From DAIOEK01 sp036746315 (GTDB taxonomy: Bacteria; Chloroflexota; Anaerolineae; Anaerolineales; Anaerolineaceae), in NCBI GenBank assembly GCA_036746315.1, contig DAIOEK010000008.1:1-64000 (forward strand): a stretch of DNA of 64,000 bases, written 5' to 3'. Shown in pieces: positions 43,853 through 52,103 of the stretch; within the stretch, counting starts at the first letter, position 1; every line of letters starts with the position of its first letter. The translations under genes and the position numbers were made by a program. The notes beneath the pieces were generated by a model. That model was not told the origin of the DNA, made no database searches, and saw only the letters and a program-made list of their open reading frames with translations.

Positions 43853-43885
43853 AAAGACAGCCCAACTCAAGATTGGGCTGTCTTT
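43853..43885. terminator. Bidirectional terminator
   Basis: A perfect 13-bp stem (43853-43865 with 43873-43885) with a 7-base loop, between the SH3b lipoprotein gene and the convergent MerR-type gene. It carries A and T runs on both sides. Confidence 0.85.
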
Positions 43886-43899
43886 CTCTGCCCGCGCGA

Positions 43900-44640
43900 T
43901 TACTTTCTTGCAACGTATATCTTTACCGCCTCCGACATGAAATCCGCCAGGTCGGGGTGGAGTTTATCGAAATTCTTCCTGAAGCGCGGATCAGCGCCAT
44001 AATGTTCTGCCAGCCCAACCAGCTGTTCATCGTTGGGCGACCAGAAATATTCCAGGTGATGATGCCAGCGGGCAATACAGGCTTGAACTTCCGGTGAGGC
44101 TGCTCCTTTGGGCATTGCCTCCACTAAGTCCTGGTAGATGGACTCCCCTTCTTCACCGATGCGGGTTTTCTCCTCTTTGGAGTAGTGATTCCACTTTTGG
44201 TAAGAAGCCTTGACGGTTTCGGGGTCGTACATCTCCATTGCCTCTTTTTTATACTCTTCTTGCTGTTCTTCGTTGAACACGTCGAATAATTGTTTTGCGG
44301 TCATCGCCTTACTTCCTTTCAGGTGGTCAATTGTGTCTTCCACCGTGGTGATGATATTCTCGAGGTGCGCGATGCGTTTTCGCAGGGCAGTTTTATGCCG
44401 TTCCAATGCGAGGAGCACATCAAAATCCATGCCGCCCATGATCTCGCGGATCTGCTCGAGGGGGATATCCAGTTCGCGATACAACAGAATCTGTTGCAGG
44501 TGGATCAAGGCATCCTCCCCGTAATAGCGATAGCCGTTATCGCCAACCCGGGACGGCTTGAGGAGACCCATCTCGTCGTAGTAATGCAGTGTGCGTCGGG
44601 TGACCCCGGCGAGCTTTGCCAACTGTTTTACCGTGAACAT
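43900..44640 (-). CDS. MerR-family regulator with TipAS ligand-binding domain
   Basis: A 246-residue regulator: an N-terminal MerR helix-turn-helix and wing (MFTVKQLAKLAGVTRRTLHY ... GYRYYGEDALIHLQQI), a coiled-coil dimer helix (~75-110), and a C-terminal TipAS/antibiotic-recognition domain (~125-246, with EEGESIYQDL...ARWHHHLEYFWSPNDEQLVGLA). TipAS proteins bind thiopeptide-like or other drugs and switch on resistance genes. The message seems leaderless: the promoter's -10 ends six bases before the ATG, and there is no ribosome site. A CDF-type transporter is encoded divergently. Confidence 0.93.
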   Translation of the reverse strand: MFTVKQLAKLAGVTRRTLHYYDEMGLLKPSRVGDNGYRYYGEDALIHLQQILLYRELDIPLEQIREIMGGMDFDVLLALERHKTALRKRIAHLENIITTVEDTIDHLKGSKAMTAKQLFDVFNEEQQEEYKKEAMEMYDPETVKASYQKWNHYSKEEKTRIGEEGESIYQDLVEAMPKGAASPEVQACIARWHHHLEYFWSPNDEQLVGLAEHYGADPRFRKNFDKLHPDLADFMSEAVKIYVARK

Positions 44641-44646
44641 GCTGGA

Positions 44647-44677
44647 AGTATAAACTATTACGTAACGTTAATGTCAA
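44647..44677 (-). promoter_or_regulatory. MerR-type promoter with 19-base spacer and internal dyad
   Basis: On the minus strand TTGACA (44677-44672), exactly 19 bases, then TATACT (44652-44647). The spacer holds the imperfect dyad ATTAACG-TTA-CGTAAT. The long spacer with a dyad is the signature of MerR-activated promoters, which the regulator twists into shape. Transcription should start at or just before the MerR gene's ATG. Confidence 0.75.
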
Positions 44678-44717
44678 GAGTAAGTGGATGATGAAGATTG
44701 TAGTAGAATCAGAATTT

Positions 44718-45692
44718 ATGACAACTGCCCGTAAATCACGTGATTTTCTCACCAGGTTTGCCTGGGTTTCCATTGCCGCAGCCGTGGCAACGATTATTTT
44801 GAAGACGGTTGCCTATCTATTAACCGGCTCCGTGGGTTTGCTTTCCGATGCGCTGGAGTCGATTGTCAACCTGGTGGGTGGGATTATGGCACTGTCGATG
44901 TTGACGGTTGCCGCCCAACCGGAAGACGACGAACATGCTTATGGTCACAGCAAGGCGGAGTATTTTTCCAGTACCGTGGAAGGCTTGTTGATCATCATTG
45001 CCGCTATCAGTATCGCATATACGGCTGTGCAGCGGATTATCAGCCCCCGGGAATTGGAACAGATTGGTTGGGGTTTGGTTGTTTCCACGCTCGCCTCGGG
45101 GATCAACCTGGCAGTCGCTTTGATCATTCTGAAGGCCGCCCGGCAATACGATTCCATCACGCTTAAAGCCAATGCCAATCACCTGCTGACCGATGTATGG
45201 ACGTCGGCGGGAGTGATCGTTGGGGTTGGCGCCGTGGCACTGAGCGGCTGGAAGCTGCTCGACCCTTTGATCGCCATTGCCGTTGCCATCAACATTATAC
45301 GGACCGGTGTTAGCATATTAGGGCAGTCCGTTTCCGGATTGATGGATTCCGCCTGGCCAGCGGATGAGCAGAAAAACCTGAACACTATTCTGGAGCCATT
45401 TTCCAAAAAAGGAGTTCAATTCCATGCCATCCGAACCCGGGTTGCCGGTGCACGCAGGTTTGTCTCATTTCACGTGCTGGTGCCGGGACACTGGACGGTG
45501 GACAAGGGACATCATCTGCTGGAAGAAATTGAGGAAACCATCTATCGCAAAATCCCGAATGTGAATGTGATTACACATCTCGAACCGATCAATGATCCGG
45601 CTTCGATGAATGATCTGCATCTGGACCGGCAGGTATCCGAAGCGCCCGATTCAGCGCCAGCCTCGCAGCAAACCGGGAATTCAAAAAAATAA
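44718..45692 (+). CDS. Cation diffusion facilitator (CDF) family transporter
   Basis: A 324-residue membrane transporter with six helices. The metal-site residues appear as LLSDALESIVNLV (~40) and HAYGHSKAEY (~78) in the first half and HLLTDVWTSAGVIVG (~150) in the second. A cytoplasmic C-terminal domain (~210-300) follows the CDF plan. Likely substrates are Zn, Fe, Co, Cd or Mn; not decidable here. ATG 44718 is preferred, since the in-frame 44688 overlaps the MerR promoter region. It is divergent from the MerR-TipAS gene. Confidence 0.92.
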   Translation: MTTARKSRDFLTRFAWVSIAAAVATIILKTVAYLLTGSVGLLSDALESIVNLVGGIMALSMLTVAAQPEDDEHAYGHSKAEYFSSTVEGLLIIIAAISIAYTAVQRIISPRELEQIGWGLVVSTLASGINLAVALIILKAARQYDSITLKANANHLLTDVWTSAGVIVGVGAVALSGWKLLDPLIAIAVAINIIRTGVSILGQSVSGLMDSAWPADEQKNLNTILEPFSKKGVQFHAIRTRVAGARRFVSFHVLVPGHWTVDKGHHLLEEIEETIYRKIPNVNVITHLEPINDPASMNDLHLDRQVSEAPDSAPASQQTGNSKK

Positions 45693-45697
45693 TCGTA

Positions 45698-45726
45698 TTT
45701 ACCCCTGAAGAGAACTTTGCTACAAT
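45698..45726 (+). promoter_or_regulatory. Promoter with -10 directly ahead of a start codon
   Basis: TTTACC (45698-45703), 17 bases, TACAAT (45721-45726), then six bases to ATG 45733. The transcript would begin at or beside the start codon, giving a leaderless message. Confidence 0.5.
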
Positions 45727-45732
45727 GAGTTT

Positions 45733-46503
45733 ATGGAATCACTCATTTGGACCTTCATCATTTTCTTTATCGTCATCCCACTTTTATCGCGCCTGATTAA
45801 AGTGGTTAAGTCAACCCCCAATCGGAATTCTGTTTCCACCACCCCAACTGAAAAACCCGATTCTGCCGGACCCAGAAAGCTGGCGGCTATTATCGCCGTA
45901 GTGGTAATTCTGGCGATCGGTTCCTTGATGTTCATCGGTAATGGAACCGACCGGGTAACCTATTTTGTCACCATAATCGTTATTGCAATGCTTGCCAGTT
46001 CTGTGATGAAATTTGCCCGACGCACTCCTGCCAAACGGGGAGAAACACCGGCTTTATTCCGGTTGGACCCGTTGCAGGATCAGATGAGTGTTCTACGCTC
46101 TTTGCGTTCCACACCGCAACAAAGGGCGGATGTCATCGGCCGACTTCAGGCGAAGGGTGATCAAACCAGCCGTAATCTGATCCTGCGGGCGGCAATTCAT
46201 GATCCCGATGTGATGGTGCAAAATTCGGCGTTTCAGGCTTTATCGGAATTGATGGGCGGAACTGATAAAGCCGAAGTTGCCGTGCGGACTTATAAGACCG
46301 GCAAACCGGATGCAGAGCCCTGGTTTCAAGGCGGCAGTTCCCTGTACGACGAAAAAGGTACAGAGCAAATCAGCACCTACGCAGCCCAAAACATCGATCC
46401 TTTCCGGGAGAGGAGTGGAAGCAGCACCCTGCTGATCGTTTTGTTCTTTCTGGGCATATTGATAGCAGGCGGTGCAGCGTTGTACTTCTACTTTGTCCGG
46501 TAA
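45733..46503 (+). CDS. Membrane protein with HEAT-like middle region, function unknown
   Basis: A 256-residue protein with helices at ~4-20, ~52-70 and ~78-92, a cytoplasmic middle with a HEAT-like helical pattern (RADVIGRLQAKGDQTSRNLI, DPDVMVQNSAFQALSELMGG), and a final helix near the C-terminus (~232-254). No family recognised. It appears to be expressed from a leaderless message. The LysM protein gene follows 82 bases later. Confidence 0.6.
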   Translation: MESLIWTFIIFFIVIPLLSRLIKVVKSTPNRNSVSTTPTEKPDSAGPRKLAAIIAVVVILAIGSLMFIGNGTDRVTYFVTIIVIAMLASSVMKFARRTPAKRGETPALFRLDPLQDQMSVLRSLRSTPQQRADVIGRLQAKGDQTSRNLILRAAIHDPDVMVQNSAFQALSELMGGTDKAEVAVRTYKTGKPDAEPWFQGGSSLYDEKGTEQISTYAAQNIDPFRERSGSSTLLIVLFFLGILIAGGAALYFYFVR

Positions 46504-46585
46504 TACTGCATCACTGGAATCAGAGAGAAAAATAAATCTTTCTTTGCGGTTTTCTTTCAATGTTATAATCCCATTGAGACGAACT

Positions 46586-47371
46586 ATGAAAACAGTGACC
46601 AGAATATTACCGCTTTTTGCGATTATTTTTATGGTTGGCGGGTTCCTGTTGACGCTGCCGGTTTCTGCTGCGCCAAATACCCAGGCTGCTCTGCCGACCC
46701 CCACCGCACAACCGGATGGCAGGATCATCTATATTGCCCAACCGGGGGATTCCTGGTGGATCATTTCAGTTAAGACCGGCGTAACGGAAAACGAACTTTA
46801 TCTGCTCAACAATTCGAAACCTGATGATGTAATTAATGAAGGTCAGCAGATTTTGCTCGGAGTGATAACCGCCACTCCGGAACCTCCGGTAAGCGATGTA
46901 ACCCCTACGCCCAATATTCTTACCCCGGCAGTTAAAGGTTACGGAGAAGTATGTATTGCCCTGTTCGAAGATGTAAATGGGGATTCAGTTCGGCAGGAGG
47001 AAGAAACTTTGCTGGGTGAGGGGGCAATTTCGTTGGTGGATCAGGCTGGTCAGATCAATGAAAACGCCAAAACCACTGCCGGTACGGATGCGGTTTGTTT
47101 CACGGATATACCCGAGGGCAATTACAATATCAGTGTCGCGATCCCCGGTGGATACAATCCGACGACAAGCATGAACGCTCCGCTCAAACTGCTGGCTGGT
47201 GAAGTTTCCACGATGAACTTTGGCGCTCAATCCAATAGCCAGGCACAACCCGTATCTCCAGGAGAAGGCGGTCGGAACCCAATCCTTGGTATTTTTGGGG
47301 GGATTCTGATTTTGGGCGGCATCGGTATGGGGGTCTTCTTTCTGCGCCCCAAACGTTCGTTCAGACCTTAA
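46586..47371 (+). CDS. Secreted LysM-domain protein with C-terminal membrane anchor
   Basis: A 261-residue protein: signal peptide (~1-28), a LysM domain (~49-93: YIAQPGDSWWIISVKTGVTE), a Pro/Thr linker, a SdrD-B/Cna-B-like beta domain (~110-205, with ALFEDVNGDSVRQEEE and GNYNISVAIPGGY), and a C-terminal helix (~233-252) followed by RPKRSFRP. LysM would bind peptidoglycan or chitin-type glycans. ATG 46586 is preferred over the long upstream frame, since the signal peptide begins there. It overlaps the convergent molybdopterin gene by 4 bases. Confidence 0.82.
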   Translation: MKTVTRILPLFAIIFMVGGFLLTLPVSAAPNTQAALPTPTAQPDGRIIYIAQPGDSWWIISVKTGVTENELYLLNNSKPDDVINEGQQILLGVITATPEPPVSDVTPTPNILTPAVKGYGEVCIALFEDVNGDSVRQEEETLLGEGAISLVDQAGQINENAKTTAGTDAVCFTDIPEGNYNISVAIPGGYNPTTSMNAPLKLLAGEVSTMNFGAQSNSQAQPVSPGEGGRNPILGIFGGILILGGIGMGVFFLRPKRSFRP

Positions 47372-48006
47372 CCGAAACGCTCCTCTTTCCAGACATCTGC
47401 GTTGTTATGATAACCGGCCAGTTCCCAGAAACCGCGCCGGTCAGTTTTCATAAACTCCAGACCGCGCAGCCATTTGGCGCCTTTCCAGAAGTAGGGCACA
47501 TTTTTATCTTTTTCCCCAATCCGGGCGCCCACGACACCCCGCAGGGGATAGCCATGATCGGGCGAGATGGGCTCTCCGTTGAAATGGGTTGCCAGAATAA
47601 AATTCTCTGCCAGCACCACTTCGATCGGCAGGTTGGTGGTAAATCCGTATTCTGCATGCTGTATCACAAAATGCGCTTCCGGTTTGGGTGATATCAATCC
47701 TTCGTCGATCAACCGCTTCACGGATACACCTTCCCAAACGGTGTCGAATTTGCTCCAGCGGGTCACGCAATGAATATCCATGTTCAAACGAATTCGGGGC
47801 AGCTGATTGAATTCCTGCCACGTCCAGCTATGCGGTGCTTCTACCTCACCCCAGATACGAAAATCCCAGGCAGCCGGATTGAATGGAGGCACCGGACCGT
47901 AGTGCAGCACCGGAAATTTCTGAGTCAACGATTGACCGGGCGGCAAACGGTGTTCCGCACGCATCTTTTCTTCTTCACTTTTTCGGTTCAACATGCCTTC
48001 AAACAT
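47368..48006 (-). CDS. Sulfite-oxidase-type molybdopterin oxidoreductase
   Basis: A 212-residue protein of the oxidoreductase molybdopterin-binding family (SUOX/YedY type). The Mo-coordinating Cys is in MDIHCVTRWSKFD (~77-89), and later landmarks are FTTNLPIEVVLAENFILATHF, DHGYPLRGVVGARIG and WLRGLEFM. There is no signal peptide or Tat motif, so it should be cytoplasmic, unlike MsrP/YedY. AGAGGTGGC precedes ATG 48006. The acceptor and substrate are unknown. The nearest candidate partner is the YedZ-like gene 18 kb away, which is only a suggestion. Confidence 0.9.
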   Translation of the reverse strand: MFEGMLNRKSEEEKMRAEHRLPPGQSLTQKFPVLHYGPVPPFNPAAWDFRIWGEVEAPHSWTWQEFNQLPRIRLNMDIHCVTRWSKFDTVWEGVSVKRLIDEGLISPKPEAHFVIQHAEYGFTTNLPIEVVLAENFILATHFNGEPISPDHGYPLRGVVGARIGEKDKNVPYFWKGAKWLRGLEFMKTDRRGFWELAGYHNNADVWKEERFG

Positions 48007-48440
48007 ACTGCCACCTCTATTGAAATCATAAACAACAACCTTTATTACATTCTAACGCGTCAATGCGACTTTTTCCATGATTGTAAAACATGCAAACGAC
48101 TTAGGCTTACCTCGAAATGTGCTGGCGAATTATTTTTAATCTGGAACCTTGCCGGAAAGACAATACCTGCAGGGTGCTTCAGTAGAATTTATTATTAATT
48201 TATTGTATTTGGTCACTGTTGGAGTAAACTCTTCAAAGCATTGCCATGATTGGCGATGCAGGTTTGTCTATTTGTAGAGAGGGATATCTTTCTCTCCCTG
48301 CACAACCTTCGATGCAATCACAGATTTTCACGATCTGACGATCCGCTTTTTGCCCAATCCTTTTGGGGGATGTTGAGAAGTTTTTTGTCGGTTTGAGAAA
48401 ATCACTTTTGGTGAAAATTAATTTCATTTAGGACTTAACC
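48007..48440. other. Gene-free region before the chemoreceptor
   Basis: About 430 bases between the divergent molybdopterin and chemoreceptor genes. No coding sequence, tRNA or strong repeat is visible. It is AT-rich near 48180-48240 and again around 48400, where the chemoreceptor promoter probably lies; no convincing -35/-10 pair was found. Confidence 0.4.
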
Positions 48441-50057
48441 ATGTTGAATGAATATCTTTTACTCACAATCCCGGTAGTGATCATTGCCCCTATCATATAT
48501 TTTGTCGTTAAATCAATTTACAAAAAGGGGTTGGCGATCCGGCTTACCCTCAGCCTGTTGATTTTGATTGTCACAGCCGTTTACCTTGCATTTTTTCTGG
48601 GGAAGGAAGGAATCACCTTACTTAATCTCGTAATAGCCGTGGCTATCATTCTCCCCATATTAATCTTTGTGCTGAAAAACCTTTTTGATAATATCGTTAT
48701 TCCCCTCAGACAATTGGCGGTTGTGGCTGAGGCGATCAAGATCGGCGACCTGACACAGAAGATGCCCACCCGCGCAAAGGATGAGGTGCAGGATCTGATT
48801 GCCACCTTTCAGGATATCAATGATTACCTGAATTACACGGCGAATATTGCATCGAACATTGCCATTGGAAACCTCACAGATGATGTGAAAAGCAGGTCGG
48901 AAAAGGATGTTTTTGGATTGGCATTTACGCAGATGCTGGGCAATTTGCGCAACCTGGTGAACACGTTGGCTAAAAATATTGCCACCCTGACTAGGGCATC
49001 GACTAACCTCGCATCCACAGCGGACATCGCCAGCCAGGCTACCAATCAGATTTCTCTGACCATTCAGCAGATTGCCAGGGGCGCAGCGCAACAGACCGAA
49101 TCGGTCACGCAATCCACCATTTCTGTGCAACAGTTGGCGCAGGCTATTGATGAGATAGCCAACGGTACGGGCGAACAAGCCTCCGCGGTCGGCAACGCAT
49201 CCGTCATCACCGGTACGATTACCGGCGCCATCCAGCAGGTGTTTGCCAATGCGGTTACCGTAACGCAGGAATCGTCCATGGCGGCACAGGCTGCGGATGC
49301 CGGGGCGAAAACGGTTGAAAAGTCCATCAGCAGCATGCTGTCGATCAAGAAAAAGGTTGGACATTCCTCGCAAAAGATCGAAGAACTTGGCGCCAGTTCC
49401 TCCCAAATTGGGACCATCGTCGAAACCATCGAAGAAATTTCTTCGCAAACCAATTTGCTGGCTTTAAATGCCGCCATCGAAGCTGCACGGGCAGGGGAGC
49501 ACGGGAAAGGTTTTGCCGTGGTAGCCGATGAAGTGCGCAAGCTGGCTGAAAAATCCTCGATGGCTACTGAGGAAATATCCGGTTTGATCGATAGCATTCA
49601 AAAGGGGGTGGCGGAATCCATTGTGGCGATGAAAGAGAGCACGGCTGAAGTGGACAATGGCGCTGATTTAGCCAATACCGCCCAGGAGGCGCTGAACAAT
49701 ATTTTGAAAGCCATTAATATTGTGCATACGCAGGCTGAACAGTCTTCGCGTACGTCACAAAAAGTAACCGACTCATCACAGGGGTTGGTGGCTGCGATGG
49801 AGAAAGTCTCTGCCATCGTCGAGCTGAATACGGCGGCGACCGATCAGATGTCATCTCGATCAACCGAGGTCACCGGCGCGATTGAAAATATTTCTGCCAT
49901 CAGCGAAGAGAACAATGCCGCCGTTGAAGAAGTAAGTGCCAGTGCGGAAGAAATGAATGCCCAGATTGAAGAGGTATCCTCTTCGGCTGGTTCGCTGGCT
50001 GAATTGGCTCGAATTCTGCAGGGGCTGGTAAACCAGTTTTCCCTGCCTGCGGATTAG
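48441..50057 (+). CDS. Methyl-accepting chemotaxis protein without an external sensor domain
   Basis: A 538-residue chemoreceptor: three N-terminal helices (~4-24, 33-53, 58-80) with almost no extracytoplasmic loop, a HAMP domain (~85-135), a second HAMP-like stretch, and a long signalling coil. The hairpin tip is the conserved EISSQTNLLALNAAIEAARA, with GKGFAVVADEVRKLAE after it. It must sense membrane state or a cytoplasmic cue. No che or flagellar gene is in the window, so it is an orphan here. Confidence 0.93.
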   Translation: MLNEYLLLTIPVVIIAPIIYFVVKSIYKKGLAIRLTLSLLILIVTAVYLAFFLGKEGITLLNLVIAVAIILPILIFVLKNLFDNIVIPLRQLAVVAEAIKIGDLTQKMPTRAKDEVQDLIATFQDINDYLNYTANIASNIAIGNLTDDVKSRSEKDVFGLAFTQMLGNLRNLVNTLAKNIATLTRASTNLASTADIASQATNQISLTIQQIARGAAQQTESVTQSTISVQQLAQAIDEIANGTGEQASAVGNASVITGTITGAIQQVFANAVTVTQESSMAAQAADAGAKTVEKSISSMLSIKKKVGHSSQKIEELGASSSQIGTIVETIEEISSQTNLLALNAAIEAARAGEHGKGFAVVADEVRKLAEKSSMATEEISGLIDSIQKGVAESIVAMKESTAEVDNGADLANTAQEALNNILKAINIVHTQAEQSSRTSQKVTDSSQGLVAAMEKVSAIVELNTAATDQMSSRSTEVTGAIENISAISEENNAAVEEVSASAEEMNAQIEEVSSSAGSLAELARILQGLVNQFSLPAD

Positions 50058-50100
50058 GGTTCAGTGATTACCCGTTCGGGAACGAAGAAACCAATTGGTG

Positions 50101-50131
50101 AAAATCACAGCCGTTTCGGGTTGTGATTTTT
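50101..50131 (+). terminator. Intrinsic terminator of the chemoreceptor gene
   Basis: An 11-bp stem with one G-T pair (50101-50111 with 50120-50130), 8-base loop, ending in a run of five Ts. Confidence 0.8.
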
Positions 50132-50217
50132 CTTTGCCGGTTGCAACACTGCTGGCGGGCTGCTGATTATCCATTTGGGGTGATATACTTTTTGAATCTT
50201 CACCGGCTGGAGTAAAT

Positions 50218-51132
50218 TTGACGACACAACTGAAAGCAATTTTGCAGGCATTATTGGTAACCTTTATCTGGGCGACATCATGGGTGTTGATAAAATTTGG
50301 GCTTGCCGATGTGCCGGCGCTTCTGTTTGCCGGATTGCGCTATGGAATTGGGGCAATTTGCCTGATCGTCATCCTGGCTTTTTCACCGCAGCGAAAGTTG
50401 ATCCGCCACATGAACAGCAGCGTTTGGATCAAGGTGATCCTGATCGGGTTGTTCTATTACGCGGCAATGCAGGGTGCGCAATTCTTGGGGCTGCGCAATT
50501 TGCCTGCCACCAGCGTAAATTTGATCATGGGAATGTCCACCATTGTGATCGCCCTGCTGGGGACGATCTTCCTCAAGGAACCGTTGAGTGTGCTCCAGTG
50601 GCTGGGCGTACTGCTTACACCCGCTGGAGCATATTTGTATTTCTTCCCGGTCAGCTTTACCGCAAGCCAGACAACCGGGATCATCATTATACTGGTGGGT
50701 ACTTTTCTGGGCGCCATCGGCTCTTTGATCGCGCGGGATATCAACCGTTCCGCATATATTCCGCCGCTGGTTTTAACCACCCTCAGCCTGACGCTGGGCA
50801 GCGTGATTATGTTTGTCGGCGGGGTGGTCACGGAGGGTTTTCCTCCCATCTCGCTTCGCTCGTGGAGCTACATCCTGTGGATGGCAGTGATAAATACCGC
50901 GTTCGCGTTTACGATGTGGAATCGGACCATGCAGGTATTGCGGGCAACGGAAAATGCATCCATAGCCAACACGTTGATGGTGCAGGTGCCGATCCTGGCT
51001 TATATCTTCCTGGGGGAGAGAATTTCGATACGCCAGATACTGGGGTTGGGATTGGTGGTTGTTGGGGTGGTGATGGTGCAGGTGTTTCGCAAACAGCTTG
51101 CGCCGATCATGGATATAGATCCGGGTTCTTGA
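50218..51132 (+). CDS. DMT-superfamily (EamA) transporter
   Basis: A 304-residue protein with ten helices in two EamA repeats: FIWATSWVLIKFG near the start and FTMWNRTMQVLRATEN...PILAYIFLGE in the second. It exports or imports small metabolites such as amino acids; the substrate is unknown. The start is TTG 50218, preceded by GGAG at a good distance and by TATACT about 30 bases upstream. The 3' end overlaps the convergent YjjX gene by 26 bases. Confidence 0.88.
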   Translation: MTTQLKAILQALLVTFIWATSWVLIKFGLADVPALLFAGLRYGIGAICLIVILAFSPQRKLIRHMNSSVWIKVILIGLFYYAAMQGAQFLGLRNLPATSVNLIMGMSTIVIALLGTIFLKEPLSVLQWLGVLLTPAGAYLYFFPVSFTASQTTGIIIILVGTFLGAIGSLIARDINRSAYIPPLVLTTLSLTLGSVIMFVGGVVTEGFPPISLRSWSYILWMAVINTAFAFTMWNRTMQVLRATENASIANTLMVQVPILAYIFLGERISIRQILGLGLVVVGVVMVQVFRKQLAPIMDIDPGS

Positions 51133-51637
51133 AGGGAATCAGTGCCATGATCACGGCAGGCTCGTAGAGTTTTTGCCGGTCGATCACGTTATCGGTCAGT
51201 ATCCCTACGGCGCCATTCTCCTGCTTTGAATTTGTTCGCTTGAAGACAATATCATCCGCTTCACCCAATTCCTTTCCCTGGCGGACAAGTTCGGCTATCT
51301 GTGGCGGGAGATAAAAAGCGGCGCTGCGTCCCATCCCCATTTTCTCACGGGAGAGGATGACGACCCAGGCAAATGCCTGCATTCCATGAGTGTCTTCACG
51401 AATCCCACCTTCCACACCAACCCAGAAGTCGGCATCATCTGTCATTTCCCTGGCGATCTCAGCCCGCTTGTGGGCGCCATTGAGAGTCTCTTCATCGCCT
51501 ATCGGTTGGGCGCTTACCGGCGAGTCGAACTTTAGACCGATATGCACAAATTCCCGGTCAGGATGCAGTGCTTTAAATCCTTCCAAAACCGCCCTGACCT
51601 TGACCGGATTGGCTGATGCGATGATAACTTTTTCCAT
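51107..51637 (-). CDS. yjjX: Inosine/xanthosine triphosphatase (YjjX/DUF84 family)
   Basis: A 176-residue house-cleaning phosphatase that hydrolyses non-canonical ITP/XTP. The N-terminal IIASANPVKVRAVLEGF, the VSAQPIGDEETLNGAHKRAE segment, GVEGGI and the C-terminal GILTDNVIDRQKLYEPAV are all family marks. Its 3' end overlaps the DMT transporter gene, antisense to it. Confidence 0.93.
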   Translation of the reverse strand: MEKVIIASANPVKVRAVLEGFKALHPDREFVHIGLKFDSPVSAQPIGDEETLNGAHKRAEIAREMTDDADFWVGVEGGIREDTHGMQAFAWVVILSREKMGMGRSAAFYLPPQIAELVRQGKELGEADDIVFKRTNSKQENGAVGILTDNVIDRQKLYEPAVIMALIPFKNPDLYP

Positions 51638-51718
51638 GATGCACTCCTGAAATGATGTTGCTGGTTAATGATAACAGAATGAAGCAACGTGGCAGATGGA
51701 TTGTATCAGTGTTTAAGC

Positions 51719-51755
51719 GGGCAATCAGCAGGCGAAATATGCCCGCTGATTGCCA
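51719..51755. repeat. Inverted repeat/hairpin between two minus-strand genes
   Basis: Arms of about 14 bases (51719-51733 with 51741-51755) share GGCAATCAGC/GCTGATTGCC. No T run. Possibly the 3' end of the small membrane protein message. Confidence 0.4.
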
Positions 51756-51820
51756 TGAACACCATATGGTGGTTATTTTCTTCCCGGCTGACTAAGCAAA
51801 AGCAACCGGGTAACAAAAGC

Positions 51821-52048
51821 TTAGAATATGCTTCGCACCAGTAAGAGTATCCCAAGCAGGAACATCGGAATGCCAATGATCAACCCGACGACCGTCAGAC
51901 TGATAATCACGCCGACGATCATAAACACCAGACCCAGGATCACGCCCACCAGCCTGCCGGTCAGTTCGATCACCCAGCAGACCAGACGCCAGATCAGCCA
52001 GAAGGGGTACAGTATCCATGGCACTGAATTCTTTTTTCTGTCTGCCAT
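51821..52048 (-). CDS. Small two-helix membrane protein
   Basis: A 75-residue protein: a basic start (MADRKKNSVPWILYPFWLIW) and two helices rich in Val, Ile and Gly (~18-45 and 48-72). AAAGGAAAAACAAA before ATG 52048 supports this start; the longer frame to 52150 would overlap the MtnA 3' end. Function unknown. Confidence 0.65.
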   Translation of the reverse strand: MADRKKNSVPWILYPFWLIWRLVCWVIELTGRLVGVILGLVFMIVGVIISLTVVGLIIGIPMFLLGILLLVRSIF

Positions 52049-52103
52049 TTTGTTTTTCCTTTCTATGCAATATACGCTTTGGGGATGGTGAAGTTGCAGA
52101 AGA

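Noticed and set aside
48230..48360. Possible hairpin at GAGAGGGATATC...CTCTCCCTG
   Set aside because: The arms do not pair in the inverted sense; they are a partial direct repeat only.
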